Of a stretch of DNA of 64,000 bases, positions 56,302 to 64,000 are shown piece after piece. The stretch lies in the NCBI RefSeq assembly GCF_003254525.1, contig NZ_QFYS01000002.1, positions 372,001-436,000 on the forward strand. Reading direction: 5' to 3'. Made by a program: the position numbers and the translations under genes. This DNA comes from Phenylobacterium kunshanense (GTDB lineage Bacteria; Pseudomonadota; Alphaproteobacteria; Caulobacterales; Caulobacteraceae). Below the pieces are notes generated by a model. It worked only from the letters and a program-made list of their open reading frames with translations. It was not told where the DNA came from and made no database searches. Position 1 is the stretch's first letter. Each line of letters starts with the position of its first letter.

Positions 56302-57392
56302 CGAAACCGATCCCGGATGCGCCCGACCTGCGCGCCCCACAAGACATCGACGCCGCCTGGCTGACGGGCCTCCTGCAGGGGGCCGGCGTCGACGCCGTGG
56401 TCGACAGCTTCACCGCCAAGCCGGTGGGATCGGGCCAGATCGGCGACAGCGTACGGTTCGCGCTGAAATACGCCCGCGCCGCCGATGGCGCGCCGGCCTC
56501 GATCGTCGGCAAGTTCCCCTCGGCGGACCCGGACAGCTTCAACACCGGGGTGATGCTGGGCAACTATGTGCGGGAGGTGCAGTTCTACCGGCAGCTCTCG
56601 CCGACGGCCCTGGTGTCGACGCCCTACTGCTACGGGACGGCCCTGGACGAGGCGAGTGGGCGCTTCGTGCTGATGATGGAGGACCTGGCGCCGGCCGAAC
56701 AGGGCGACCAGCTCAAGGGCGTCAGCCTGGAGCAGGCACGGCTGGTGGTGGACGAGGCGGCCAAGCTGCACGGCTCGCACTGGGGCGACGAGGCGATCGA
56801 GGACCTGGCCTGGGTGTCCGGCACGCGCGCCGCGCCATCCGGGGCGGCGACGCCAGAGATGGTGGCGGCGCTGTGGACAGCGTTCCGGGAACGCTACGGC
56901 GAACGCCTGGAGCCCGACTGGGTCGAGGTAGGGGAGCGGCTGAGCACCCGCTTCGCCGGCTTCACGCAGCGGGGCGATGGACCGCGCTGCCTGACGCACA
57001 ACGACTTCCGGCCCGACAACATGATGTTCGCCACGCCCGCGGGCGGAAAGCCCGTGACCGTGCTGGACTGGCAGTCGGTGTCGTTCGGCACTGGCGCGGT
57101 GGACGTGGGCTACTTCCTGGCCGGGGCGCTGACGCCCGACCAGCGACGGGCCGCCGAGCCCGAGCTGCTGGCCCGCTATCTGGAAGGCCTGAAGGCCCTC
57201 GGCGTCGCGGGTTACCGGATGGACGCCCTGAAGCGCGACTACGCGGGCGGCGGGCTGCTGCTGTTCCTCACCGCCTTCTTCGCGGCGATGGTGGTGAAGC
57301 GCACGGCGCGGGGGGACGACATGTTCATCCAGATGCTCGGCTCGGGCGCCCAGCACGCCATCGACCACGACGCGCTGAGCACCCTCGCCTGA
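56298..57392 (+). CDS. Aminoglycoside-phosphotransferase-like kinase
   Basis: A 364-aa protein-kinase-fold protein of the APH/EcKinase type. Brenner motif HNDFRPDNMMF (about residue 235) holds the catalytic Asp and VLDWQSVSFG the metal-binding Asp. It ends with a hydrophobic segment (YAGGGLLLFLTAFFAAMVVK). The nucleotide-binding N-lobe is present (VGKFPSADPD). The substrate is unknown; genome context with an oxygenase and an NTF2 protein suggests a small-molecule or acyl-CoA-type substrate. Coupled to the upstream gene by ATGA. Confidence 0.85.
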   Translation: MTKPIPDAPDLRAPQDIDAAWLTGLLQGAGVDAVVDSFTAKPVGSGQIGDSVRFALKYARAADGAPASIVGKFPSADPDSFNTGVMLGNYVREVQFYRQLSPTALVSTPYCYGTALDEASGRFVLMMEDLAPAEQGDQLKGVSLEQARLVVDEAAKLHGSHWGDEAIEDLAWVSGTRAAPSGAATPEMVAALWTAFRERYGERLEPDWVEVGERLSTRFAGFTQRGDGPRCLTHNDFRPDNMMFATPAGGKPVTVLDWQSVSFGTGAVDVGYFLAGALTPDQRRAAEPELLARYLEGLKALGVAGYRMDALKRDYAGGGLLLFLTAFFAAMVVKRTARGDDMFIQMLGSGAQHAIDHDALSTLA

Positions 57393-57544
57393 TTTCGGAC
57401 GCCATCCGGGCGATGTACCGGCTTTTCGACTCCCCGCCGCCCGCGCGGCTGGGCTTGGGCGGCGAGGCGCCTTAGGCTGCCAAGGCGTCGCGTGGTGGGG
57501 GCGTTGTTGAGGCTGAGGTCAGCCAGTTCGAGCGGGGCGGAGCC

Positions 57545-60250
57545 ATGACCGCCTCGGCGCCGCTTCAGCCGGCGTTTCCGGCCGCGGCGCAGGGCGCGGC
57601 CGACAGCGGCCGTGCGCTGTTCTGGCGCCTGATCCGGATCTACCTCGCCGCGACCGTCACCGCCGTGACCGTCTCGATGGGCCTGGGGCTGCTGGGGCTG
57701 GAGTTCACGCCGCGCCAGTGGCTGCTCTACTGGCTGGCGGTGCCGTTCGCGACGGTGTTCTTCACCTCGATCGACGTGCTCGTGATCCGGCGGCACATGG
57801 CGCCGCTCGGCCCCGTGCTCAGCGCCCTGGACCGCGGCGACCGGCCGGCGGACTCCGTGATCGCCGCCGCCGCCGTGCGCGCCCTGAACCTGCCGCAGAT
57901 GTCGGCCGTGCGCGTCACGGTCGTCCACGGGCCGATGGCGACGCTGTCGCTGTTCATGGCGATCTACGCGATCAACACCTTCTTCGACGGCGGCATCGCC
58001 CCGTGGCAGGTCATCGGCCTGGCGGTGCTGATCCTGGTGTTCGCCTCGCCGGCCCACGCGATCTTCGAGTATTTCGCCGTCAGCAGGGCCATCGAGCCGG
58101 TGGTGAAGCGGCTGTCGACCGAACTGGGCGGGCTGATCCCCGCCGAGCAGCAGGCGGCGCTGATCTCGGTGCCGCTGCGCAACAAGCTGCTGTTCCTGGC
58201 GGTGTTCGTCTGCGCCCTGCCGCTGATCTTCAGCGCCGGTTCGTTCCTGTACAAGTTCGACCGGATGATCACGGGCGCCGGCTATGCCGTGCCGCCCGGC
58301 GAGCTGCTGTCCCTCTACGTCTGGAGCGGGGCGGTGGTCGCCGTCTGCATCATGGGCGCGGTGGCCATGGCCGTCCTGACCTCCAGCGAGGTCTCCCGTT
58401 CGGCGGCGCGGCTGGTGGAAGCGATCCGGGAGGTGGAGCGCGGCCGGCTGGACGATGCGCGGGTGGAGGTGCTGACCGCCGACGAGTACGCCGAGATCAA
58501 CCGTGGCTTCGCCCTGATGCTGGCGTCGCTGCGCGAGGAGCAGCAGATCCTGGAGGTGACCCAGGACCTGGCGGGCGAACTGCTGCTGGAGGTGCTGATC
58601 GGCCGGATCATGACGGCGACCACCCAGCTGCTCAATGCCGAGCGGGCCTCGCTGTTCGTCTATGACGACAAGGCCGACGAGCTGTTCAGCCTGTACGCCG
58701 ACGGGATGGAGACGCGGGAGATCCGGGTTCCGACCTCGGCGGGCATCGCCGGCGCGGTGTTCACCTCGGGTCGCACCGAGATGATCACGGATCCCTACGC
58801 CGACCCGCGGTTCAATCGCGATGTGGACCTGCGCACGGGGTTCGTCACCCGCAGCATCCTGTGCGTGCCGATCACCAACAAGGCGGGCGCGCGGATCGGG
58901 GTGGCCCAGGCGCTCAACAAGCGCGGCGGCGCCTTCACGGCCAAGGACGAGGCGCGGCTGAAGGCCTTCGCGGCCCAGGTGGCGGTGAGTCTGGAAAACG
59001 CCAAGCTGTTCGACGACGTGCTGACCACCAAGAACTACAACGAGAGCATCCTGAAGAGCACGTCGAACGGCATCGTCACCCTGGACGCCGAGGGGCGGAT
59101 CGTGACGGCCAACGACGCGGCCGAGCAGTTGCTGGGGGCGAGCCGCGGGGCCCTGGTGGGACGGACGGCCGAGGCGCAGTTCTCAGGCGCCAACGCCTGG
59201 GTGCTGGACAACCTCGGCAAGACCCGGGCGACCGGCGAGACGGCGCTGGCGGTCGACGCCGAGCTGGCGCGCGCCGACGGATCGACGGCCTCGGTGAACC
59301 TCACCGCCATGCCGCTGATCGACTCCACTGAGGCGCGGATCGGCTCGATGCTGGTGCTGGAGGACATCACCGAGGAGAAGCGCGTCCGCTCGACCATGTC
59401 GCGCTACATGTCGAAGGAAGTGGCCGATCAGCTGTTGGCCGCCGGCGAGGCCGAGCTGGGCGGCAAGGAACAGCCGGTGACGGTGATGTTCTCGGACGTC
59501 CGCAGCTTCACCTCCATCGCCGAGGCGCTGGGCCCGCGCGAGACGGTGTCGCTGCTGAACGAGTACTTCACCGAGATGGTCGACGTGATCTTCCAGCACG
59601 GCGGCATCCTGGACAAATACATCGGCGACGGGATCATGGCCCTGTTCGGGGCGCCCTTCGTGGGGGCGAACGACGCCGACGACGCCCTGGCGGCGGCGGA
59701 CGAGATGATGCGGCGGCTGGCTTCGCTGAACCTGCGGCGTGCGGCGGCGGGTCAGACTCCGCTGGCCATCGGCATCGGCTTCTCCACCGGCCCCACCGTC
59801 ATCGGCAACATCGGGTCGGTACGCCGGATGGAATACACCGTGATCGGCGACACGGTGAACCTGGCCTCCCGGCTGGAGGGCGCCACCAAGCAGTATCGGG
59901 CGGGCATCCTGCTGTCCGAGATGACCGTGCGAGACCTGAGGCGGCCCGCGACCCTCCGCGAGATCGATCTAATGCGGGTGAAGGGCAAGGACCGGCCGGT
60001 GGCGGTGTACGAGTCGCTCGGCTACCGGGCCCATGAGCCGGCGCTGGCGGGCCTTCTGGAGCTCCACGCGGCGGGGCTCTCGGCCTATCGCGCCCGCGAC
60101 TGGGCCGGGGCGCGGCGGGCGTTCGAGGGCGCGCTGGAGCTCTATCCCGAAGACGGTCCGGCGCAGGTCTATCTCGACCGCTGCCGGCGCCTGGCCGAGA
60201 CGCCGCCGTCCGCCGACTGGGACGGGGTCTGGAACCTTACCGAGAAATAA
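57545..60250 (+). CDS. Adenylate cyclase with HAMP, GAF and PAS domains
   Basis: A 901-aa class-III cyclase. Several transmembrane helices lie in residues about 25-275 (LIRIYLAATVTAVTVSMGLG; WAGVVAVCIMGAVAMAV-type helix). A HAMP segment follows (SSEVSRSAARLVEAIREVERGRL), then GAF (about 350-490), PAS (about 500-610) and the cyclase domain (about 635-815) with metal Asp D651 (FSDVRSFTSI) and D695 (KYIGDGIMALFGAP). The Lys before YIGD favours adenylate over guanylate cyclase. A TPR-like tail ends the protein. It makes cAMP in response to membrane and cytosolic signals. Confidence 0.92.
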   Translation: MTASAPLQPAFPAAAQGAADSGRALFWRLIRIYLAATVTAVTVSMGLGLLGLEFTPRQWLLYWLAVPFATVFFTSIDVLVIRRHMAPLGPVLSALDRGDRPADSVIAAAAVRALNLPQMSAVRVTVVHGPMATLSLFMAIYAINTFFDGGIAPWQVIGLAVLILVFASPAHAIFEYFAVSRAIEPVVKRLSTELGGLIPAEQQAALISVPLRNKLLFLAVFVCALPLIFSAGSFLYKFDRMITGAGYAVPPGELLSLYVWSGAVVAVCIMGAVAMAVLTSSEVSRSAARLVEAIREVERGRLDDARVEVLTADEYAEINRGFALMLASLREEQQILEVTQDLAGELLLEVLIGRIMTATTQLLNAERASLFVYDDKADELFSLYADGMETREIRVPTSAGIAGAVFTSGRTEMITDPYADPRFNRDVDLRTGFVTRSILCVPITNKAGARIGVAQALNKRGGAFTAKDEARLKAFAAQVAVSLENAKLFDDVLTTKNYNESILKSTSNGIVTLDAEGRIVTANDAAEQLLGASRGALVGRTAEAQFSGANAWVLDNLGKTRATGETALAVDAELARADGSTASVNLTAMPLIDSTEARIGSMLVLEDITEEKRVRSTMSRYMSKEVADQLLAAGEAELGGKEQPVTVMFSDVRSFTSIAEALGPRETVSLLNEYFTEMVDVIFQHGGILDKYIGDGIMALFGAPFVGANDADDALAAADEMMRRLASLNLRRAAAGQTPLAIGIGFSTGPTVIGNIGSVRRMEYTVIGDTVNLASRLEGATKQYRAGILLSEMTVRDLRRPATLREIDLMRVKGKDRPVAVYESLGYRAHEPALAGLLELHAAGLSAYRARDWAGARRAFEGALELYPEDGPAQVYLDRCRRLAETPPSADWDGVWNLTEK

Positions 60251-60336
60251 TCTTGCGCGGGCGCGCCCGGCGGCCGTGAGGCGTTGCGCGTCGGCGGCGG
60301 ATTGGTAGTCATGTCGGCTCCTGATCCGGGGGCTCC

Positions 60337-63300
60337 ATGAAATCCAGGCTTGCTGTCCTTCTCGCCGCGTCCGTGGCGCTGTCGCCGCTCATGGCCCAGG
60401 CGGCCGATCCGCCCGCCAAGCCGCCGAAGTGGGACGTGAACGCCCCGGCCGGGGCGACCCTGCGTCAGGTGCGTATCGACGTGGACGAGGGGACCTGGAT
60501 GGACCTCGACGTCAGCCCCGACGGCAAGACCATCGCCTTCAACCTGCTTGGCGACATCTATGTGATGCCGGCCGCCGGCGGCGCGCCCAAGCGCATCGCC
60601 GAGGGCCTGGCCTGGGAGGTGCAGCCGCGCTTCTCGCCCGACGGCCAGCGGATAGCCTTCACCTCCGACCGCGGGGGCGGCGACAACATCTGGGTGATGA
60701 ACGTCGACGGGTCCGACAAGCGGCAGGTGACGAAGGAGGACTTCCGGCTCCTGAACCAGCCAACCTGGAGCCCCGACGGCAAGTTCATCGCCGCCAAGAA
60801 GCATTTCACCACCGGGCGGTCGCTGGGGACCGGCGAGGTGTGGCTGTACCACGTGTCCGGCGGCGGCGGCGTGCCCCTGGTGAAGCGGGTGAACGAGCGG
60901 CACCAGAAGGAGCTGGGCGAGCCGACGTTCTCCCCTGACGGCAAGGGCGTCTACTTCACCCGCAACGTCACGCCGGGCCCGATCTTCGAGTACGCCCAGG
61001 ATTCCAACACCGACCTCTTCAACATCGAGCGCTACGACCTGGAGACGGGCGAGACCAGCACGGTGGCCTCGGGGCCCGGCGGTTCGGTGCGGCCGACACC
61101 GTCGCCGGATGGGAAGAAGATCGCCTTCGTGCGGCGCGAGCGGACGAAGTCGAAGCTGTACGTGAAGGACCTAGCCTCCGGCGTCGAGACGAAGGTCTAC
61201 GACGCCCTGGACCAGGACGTGCAGGAGACCTGGGCGGTCACCGGACTCTATCCGAACATGGACTGGACGCCCGATTCCAAGACGATCGTCTTCTGGGCCG
61301 GCGGCAAGATCCGGCGGGTGGACGCCGACGGGACGAACGCGGCGGTGATCCCGTTCAAGGTCAGCGACACCCGCGACGTGATCGATGCGCCGCACCCGAA
61401 GGTGGACGTCTCGCCCGACCGCTTCACGACGAAGATGGCGCGGTTCGCGGCGGTGTCCCCGGACGGCAAGCAGGTGGTGTTCGAGACGCTCGGCAAGCTG
61501 TGGATCAAGCCGATGGCCGGCGGGGAGGCGCGGCGGCTGACCAAGGGCGACGAGGCCGGCTTTGAGCTGTTCCCCGCTTGGTCGCGCGACGGCAGGACCA
61601 TCGCCTTCGTCGCGTGGAGCGATCGGGATCTCGGCCGGGTGCGGACCGTGCCCGCTGCGGGCGGAACGGCCAAGGACGTGACGCGCGAGCCGGGCCACTA
61701 CGCGCGGCCGCAGTTCTCGCCGGATGGCCGGACCATCGTCTTCGAGAAGCGCGCCGGCGGCTATCTGACCGCGCGGGCCTGGTCGGAGAACCCAGGCGTC
61801 TACCGCGTGCCTGCGACGGGCGGGACGGCGGAGCGGATAGCCCGCGACGGCGGCGCGCCGCAGTTCGGGGCCGCGAACGACCGCGTGTTCATGACCACGT
61901 CCAAGGATGGCAAGCAGCTCCTGGTCAGCACCGACCTGTCGGGCGAGGCCGAGCGGGTACATGCCGAGGGCGAGCTGGTCTCGGACTACATCGTCTCTCC
62001 CGACGGCGGCGTCGTCGCCTTCCGCCAGAACTACGAGGTCAGCGTCATGCCGCTGATGCCCGGCGGCCAGGCGGTGAAGGTGGAGCCTAAGGGCGGGCCG
62101 ATGCCCGTGACCAAGGCGTCCTCCGGCGGCGCGGACTGGGTCCACTGGTCGGATGGCGGCAGGCGGCTGCACTGGAGCATGGGCCCCACGGTCTACACGG
62201 TCCAGGCCGACGCGCTGTTCCGCTCCGCTCCGGCCGGCGAGGACGCGCCGAAGTTCGAGCCGCCGAAGTCGGGGGTGTCCCTTTCCATGGAGCGGGCCGC
62301 CGATAGGCCGTCGAGTGTCGTGGCGCTGACCGGCGCCAAGGTGGTCACCATGGCCGCGGCCGACGGCGGCGTGATCGAGGATGGCGTGGTCGTGGTGCAG
62401 GGGCGCCGCATCCTGGCTGTCGGCAAGCGAGGTGACGTCACCGTTCCGGCAGGCGCGAAGGTGGTCGACGCCACGGGCAAGACCATCATTCCCGGCCTGA
62501 TCGACGCCCATGCGCATGGCCACTACGGGACGGACGAGCTGGTCCCGCAGCAGAACTGGTCGGCCATGGTCAATCTGGCGCTCGGGACCACGACCGTGCA
62601 CGACCCCTCGAACCGCGCCGCCGAGGTGTTCGCCGCCGCCGAGATGCAGCGCGCGGGCCTTATTCTGGCCCCGCGCATCTTCTCCACCGGCGAGATCGTC
62701 TACGGCGCGCGGCAGGCCGGCATCCATGCCGAGATCAACGGCTACGACGACGCCCTGGCCCACGTCCGCCGCCTCAAGGCGCAGGGCGCCCATAGCCTGA
62801 AGAACTACAACCAGCCGCGCCGTGAGCAGCGTCAGCAACTGGTCCAGGCGGCGCGCGAGGAGGGCATGCAGGTGGTGGCCGAGGGCGGCTCGCTGTTCGG
62901 CCTGGATATGACCATCGTCGCCGACGGCAACTCGACCCTGGAGCACAACATCCCGCAGGCGGTCCTGTACGAGGACGTGCTGAGCTTCTTCAGCCAGACG
63001 AAGACCGCGTACACGCCAACCCTGGTGGTGAGCTACGGCGGCCCGGCGGGCGACCCCTACTGGCGGGCCGCCACCGACGTCTTCGACCAGCCGTTACTGA
63101 AAGCCCACGTGCCGCCGACCCGCCTCGTCGCCGACAACGCCCGCCGCCAGAAGGCGCCTGAAGCTGACTATGTGGACGACGACAACGCCCGCGAGGCGCA
63201 CAAGCTGGCCAAGCGCGGCGTGCCCGTTTCGATCGGGGCGCATGGCCAGGAGAACGGCATTGGCTCGCACTGGGAGCTGTGGTCGTTCGTCCGCGGTGGG

Positions 63301-63555
63301 ATGAGCCCGGTGGAGGCGCTGGCCGCCGGAACCATCGTCTCCGCCCGCTCGCTGGGCATGGCGCACGACATCGGCTCGCTGGAGCCGGGCAAGCTGGCCG
63401 ACCTGGTGGTGCTGGACGCCGACCCCACGGCCGACATCCGCAACAGCGAGAAGGTCAGCCAGGTGATGCTGGGTGGCCGCCTCTATGACGCGCGGACGCT
63501 CAACGAGGTGGTCACAGGGGATCGCAAGCGCGCGCCGTACTGGTGGGAGAAGTAG
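60337..63555 (+). CDS. Beta-propeller/amidohydrolase fusion, exported
   Basis: A 1072-aa secreted hydrolase. Signal peptide (KSRLAVLLAASVALSPLMAQ). Residues about 40-620 form a TolB/PD40-type propeller of repeated 'FSPDG..IAF' units (e.g. VSPDGKTIAF, FSPDGQRIAF, WSRDGRTIAF, FSPDGRTIVF). Residues about 660-1060 are an amidohydrolase with H725-A-H727 (LIDAHAHGHYG), the probable metal-bridging Lys in HSLKNYNQPRR, a further His region (TLEHNIPQ) and GAHGQENG. It probably removes acyl or peptide groups in the periplasm; the substrate is unknown. Confidence 0.9.
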   Translation: MKSRLAVLLAASVALSPLMAQAADPPAKPPKWDVNAPAGATLRQVRIDVDEGTWMDLDVSPDGKTIAFNLLGDIYVMPAAGGAPKRIAEGLAWEVQPRFSPDGQRIAFTSDRGGGDNIWVMNVDGSDKRQVTKEDFRLLNQPTWSPDGKFIAAKKHFTTGRSLGTGEVWLYHVSGGGGVPLVKRVNERHQKELGEPTFSPDGKGVYFTRNVTPGPIFEYAQDSNTDLFNIERYDLETGETSTVASGPGGSVRPTPSPDGKKIAFVRRERTKSKLYVKDLASGVETKVYDALDQDVQETWAVTGLYPNMDWTPDSKTIVFWAGGKIRRVDADGTNAAVIPFKVSDTRDVIDAPHPKVDVSPDRFTTKMARFAAVSPDGKQVVFETLGKLWIKPMAGGEARRLTKGDEAGFELFPAWSRDGRTIAFVAWSDRDLGRVRTVPAAGGTAKDVTREPGHYARPQFSPDGRTIVFEKRAGGYLTARAWSENPGVYRVPATGGTAERIARDGGAPQFGAANDRVFMTTSKDGKQLLVSTDLSGEAERVHAEGELVSDYIVSPDGGVVAFRQNYEVSVMPLMPGGQAVKVEPKGGPMPVTKASSGGADWVHWSDGGRRLHWSMGPTVYTVQADALFRSAPAGEDAPKFEPPKSGVSLSMERAADRPSSVVALTGAKVVTMAAADGGVIEDGVVVVQGRRILAVGKRGDVTVPAGAKVVDATGKTIIPGLIDAHAHGHYGTDELVPQQNWSAMVNLALGTTTVHDPSNRAAEVFAAAEMQRAGLILAPRIFSTGEIVYGARQAGIHAEINGYDDALAHVRRLKAQGAHSLKNYNQPRREQRQQLVQAAREEGMQVVAEGGSLFGLDMTIVADGNSTLEHNIPQAVLYEDVLSFFSQTKTAYTPTLVVSYGGPAGDPYWRAATDVFDQPLLKAHVPPTRLVADNARRQKAPEADYVDDDNAREAHKLAKRGVPVSIGAHGQENGIGSHWELWSFVRGGMSPVEALAAGTIVSARSLGMAHDIGSLEPGKLADLVVLDADPTADIRNSEKVSQVMLGGRLYDARTLNEVVTGDRKRAPYWWEK

Positions 63556-63565
63556 CCGGCCCGGG

Positions 63566-64000
63566 TCAGGCGCCGGTCGTCCAGTCCAGGAGCCCGGCGC
63601 TGACCTCGCGGGCGTAGGTGTGGCTGAGGTCGTCGATCTCGCGATAGGTCACGGCTGCGCCCGCGCCCCGGAGCGCCTGGGCCGCCTCGCGCGCCATGGC
63701 GATCGGGAACATCCAGTCCCGGGCGCCATGGACGATGTGGATCGGAAGCCCGGCCATGCGGCCGGGGTCCGCGAAGGTCGCCAGCATCGGGTGGAAGGCC
63801 GCTGACACGGGCGCGAGGTGGGTGAAGGGTGAGGTCGGCTCCAGGCCGGCGACATAGGAGAAGGTGCCGCCGTCGCTCATCCCCGTGAGCAGGAGGCGCT
63901 CGGGATCGATCGCCCAGCGGCTGCGCACGAAGTCGACCATCCGGCCGAGGTTGGGGGTGTCGACATCGTCGCCCGTCAGCGCCCAGGTCTGGCCGATCGC
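63566..64000 (-). CDS. Alpha/beta-hydrolase esterase, 5'-truncated
   Basis: The C-terminal part (about 145 residues) of an alpha/beta hydrolase of the carboxylesterase/PHB-depolymerase type. The nucleophile elbow is GMSDGG (Ser of GxSxG), the acid follows in IVHGARDWMFP (Asp) and the His in DDLSHTYAREV. The frame is open through the right edge of the window, so the start lies outside. The stop is 10 bp from the stop of the amidohydrolase gene, convergent. Confidence 0.85.
   Translation of the reverse strand, partial: AIGQTWALTGDDVDTPNLGRMVDFVRSRWAIDPERLLLTGMSDGGTFSYVAGLEPTSPFTHLAPVSAAFHPMLATFADPGRMAGLPIHIVHGARDWMFPIAMAREAAQALRGAGAAVTYREIDDLSHTYAREVSAGLLDWTTGA

Noticed and set aside
61171..62946. 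A 591-codon minus-strand frame inside the amidohydrolase gene
   Set aside because: Antisense shadow with Arg/His/Gly-rich composition.

Overview
The window is about 64 kb of high-GC, densely packed bacterial chromosome. It looks like an alphaproteobacterium of the Caulobacterales, Phenylobacterium- or Caulobacter-like. The reasons are a GapR-type DUF2312 protein of 89 residues lying close to a TacA-like sigma-54 response regulator, large Cys-containing TonB-dependent receptors, PEPxxWA-CTERM proteins, a MotA gene without MotB, and an EcfG-type stress promoter. This placement is inference; there is no rRNA gene in the window. I see no tRNA, rRNA, insertion sequence, prophage or CRISPR array.

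Layout. 1-5.3 kb: glutamate synthase (gltB, missing its 5' end, and gltD). 5.3-7.5 kb: a LysR regulator divergent from a hotdog thioesterase, and a DUF1295 membrane enzyme. 7.7-11.4 kb: a probable operon of a tandem HxlR regulator, a carotenoid/stilbene oxygenase and a thiolase. 11.6-12.4 kb: a PEP-CTERM protein. 12.46-17.4 kb: a signalling island with an RsbW-like kinase, a FecR-domain protein, an OmpA lipoprotein, a CHASE2-SpoIIE phosphatase, a metallo-beta-lactamase-fold protein and a STAS protein. 17.7-27.4 kb: three tandem paralogous TonB-dependent receptors, each followed by a strong hairpin. 27.4-34.6 kb: a mixed housekeeping stretch (DUF6491 protein, mnmC, Ala-rich lipoprotein, motA, MFS transporter, lytic transglycosylase, rpmJ, HAD phosphatase). 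34.8-38.6 kb: a second PEP-CTERM protein, folE, gapR with a coupled small gene, and tacA. 38.7-43 kb: a YczE/MocR divergent pair and a PQQ dehydrogenase lipoprotein. 43-45.7 kb: ornithine aminotransferase, a guanidine-modifying enzyme and a divergent Lrp regulator. 45.7-54.6 kb: TerC, DUF465, a Baeyer-Villiger-type monooxygenase, a small stress lipoprotein, a TetR regulator divergent from an MpaB-type oxygenase, two uncharacterised genes and oligoendopeptidase F. 54.7-64 kb: a translationally coupled monooxygenase/NTF2/phosphotransferase cassette, a GAF-PAS adenylate cyclase, a beta-propeller-amidohydrolase fusion and a partial esterase.

How the genes work together. The most coherent unusual unit is the 12.46-17.4 kb island. 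It has all three parts of a partner-switching module (kinase/anti-sigma, STAS antagonist, PP2C phosphatase) joined to a periplasmic sensor (CHASE2) and two envelope proteins (FecR, OmpA), but no sigma factor. The arginine/ornithine cluster is plausibly a two-step route from arginine to glutamate semialdehyde under Lrp control. Several divergent spacers carry clear palindromes that are likely operators for the adjacent regulator (LysR, HxlR, TetR, Lrp).
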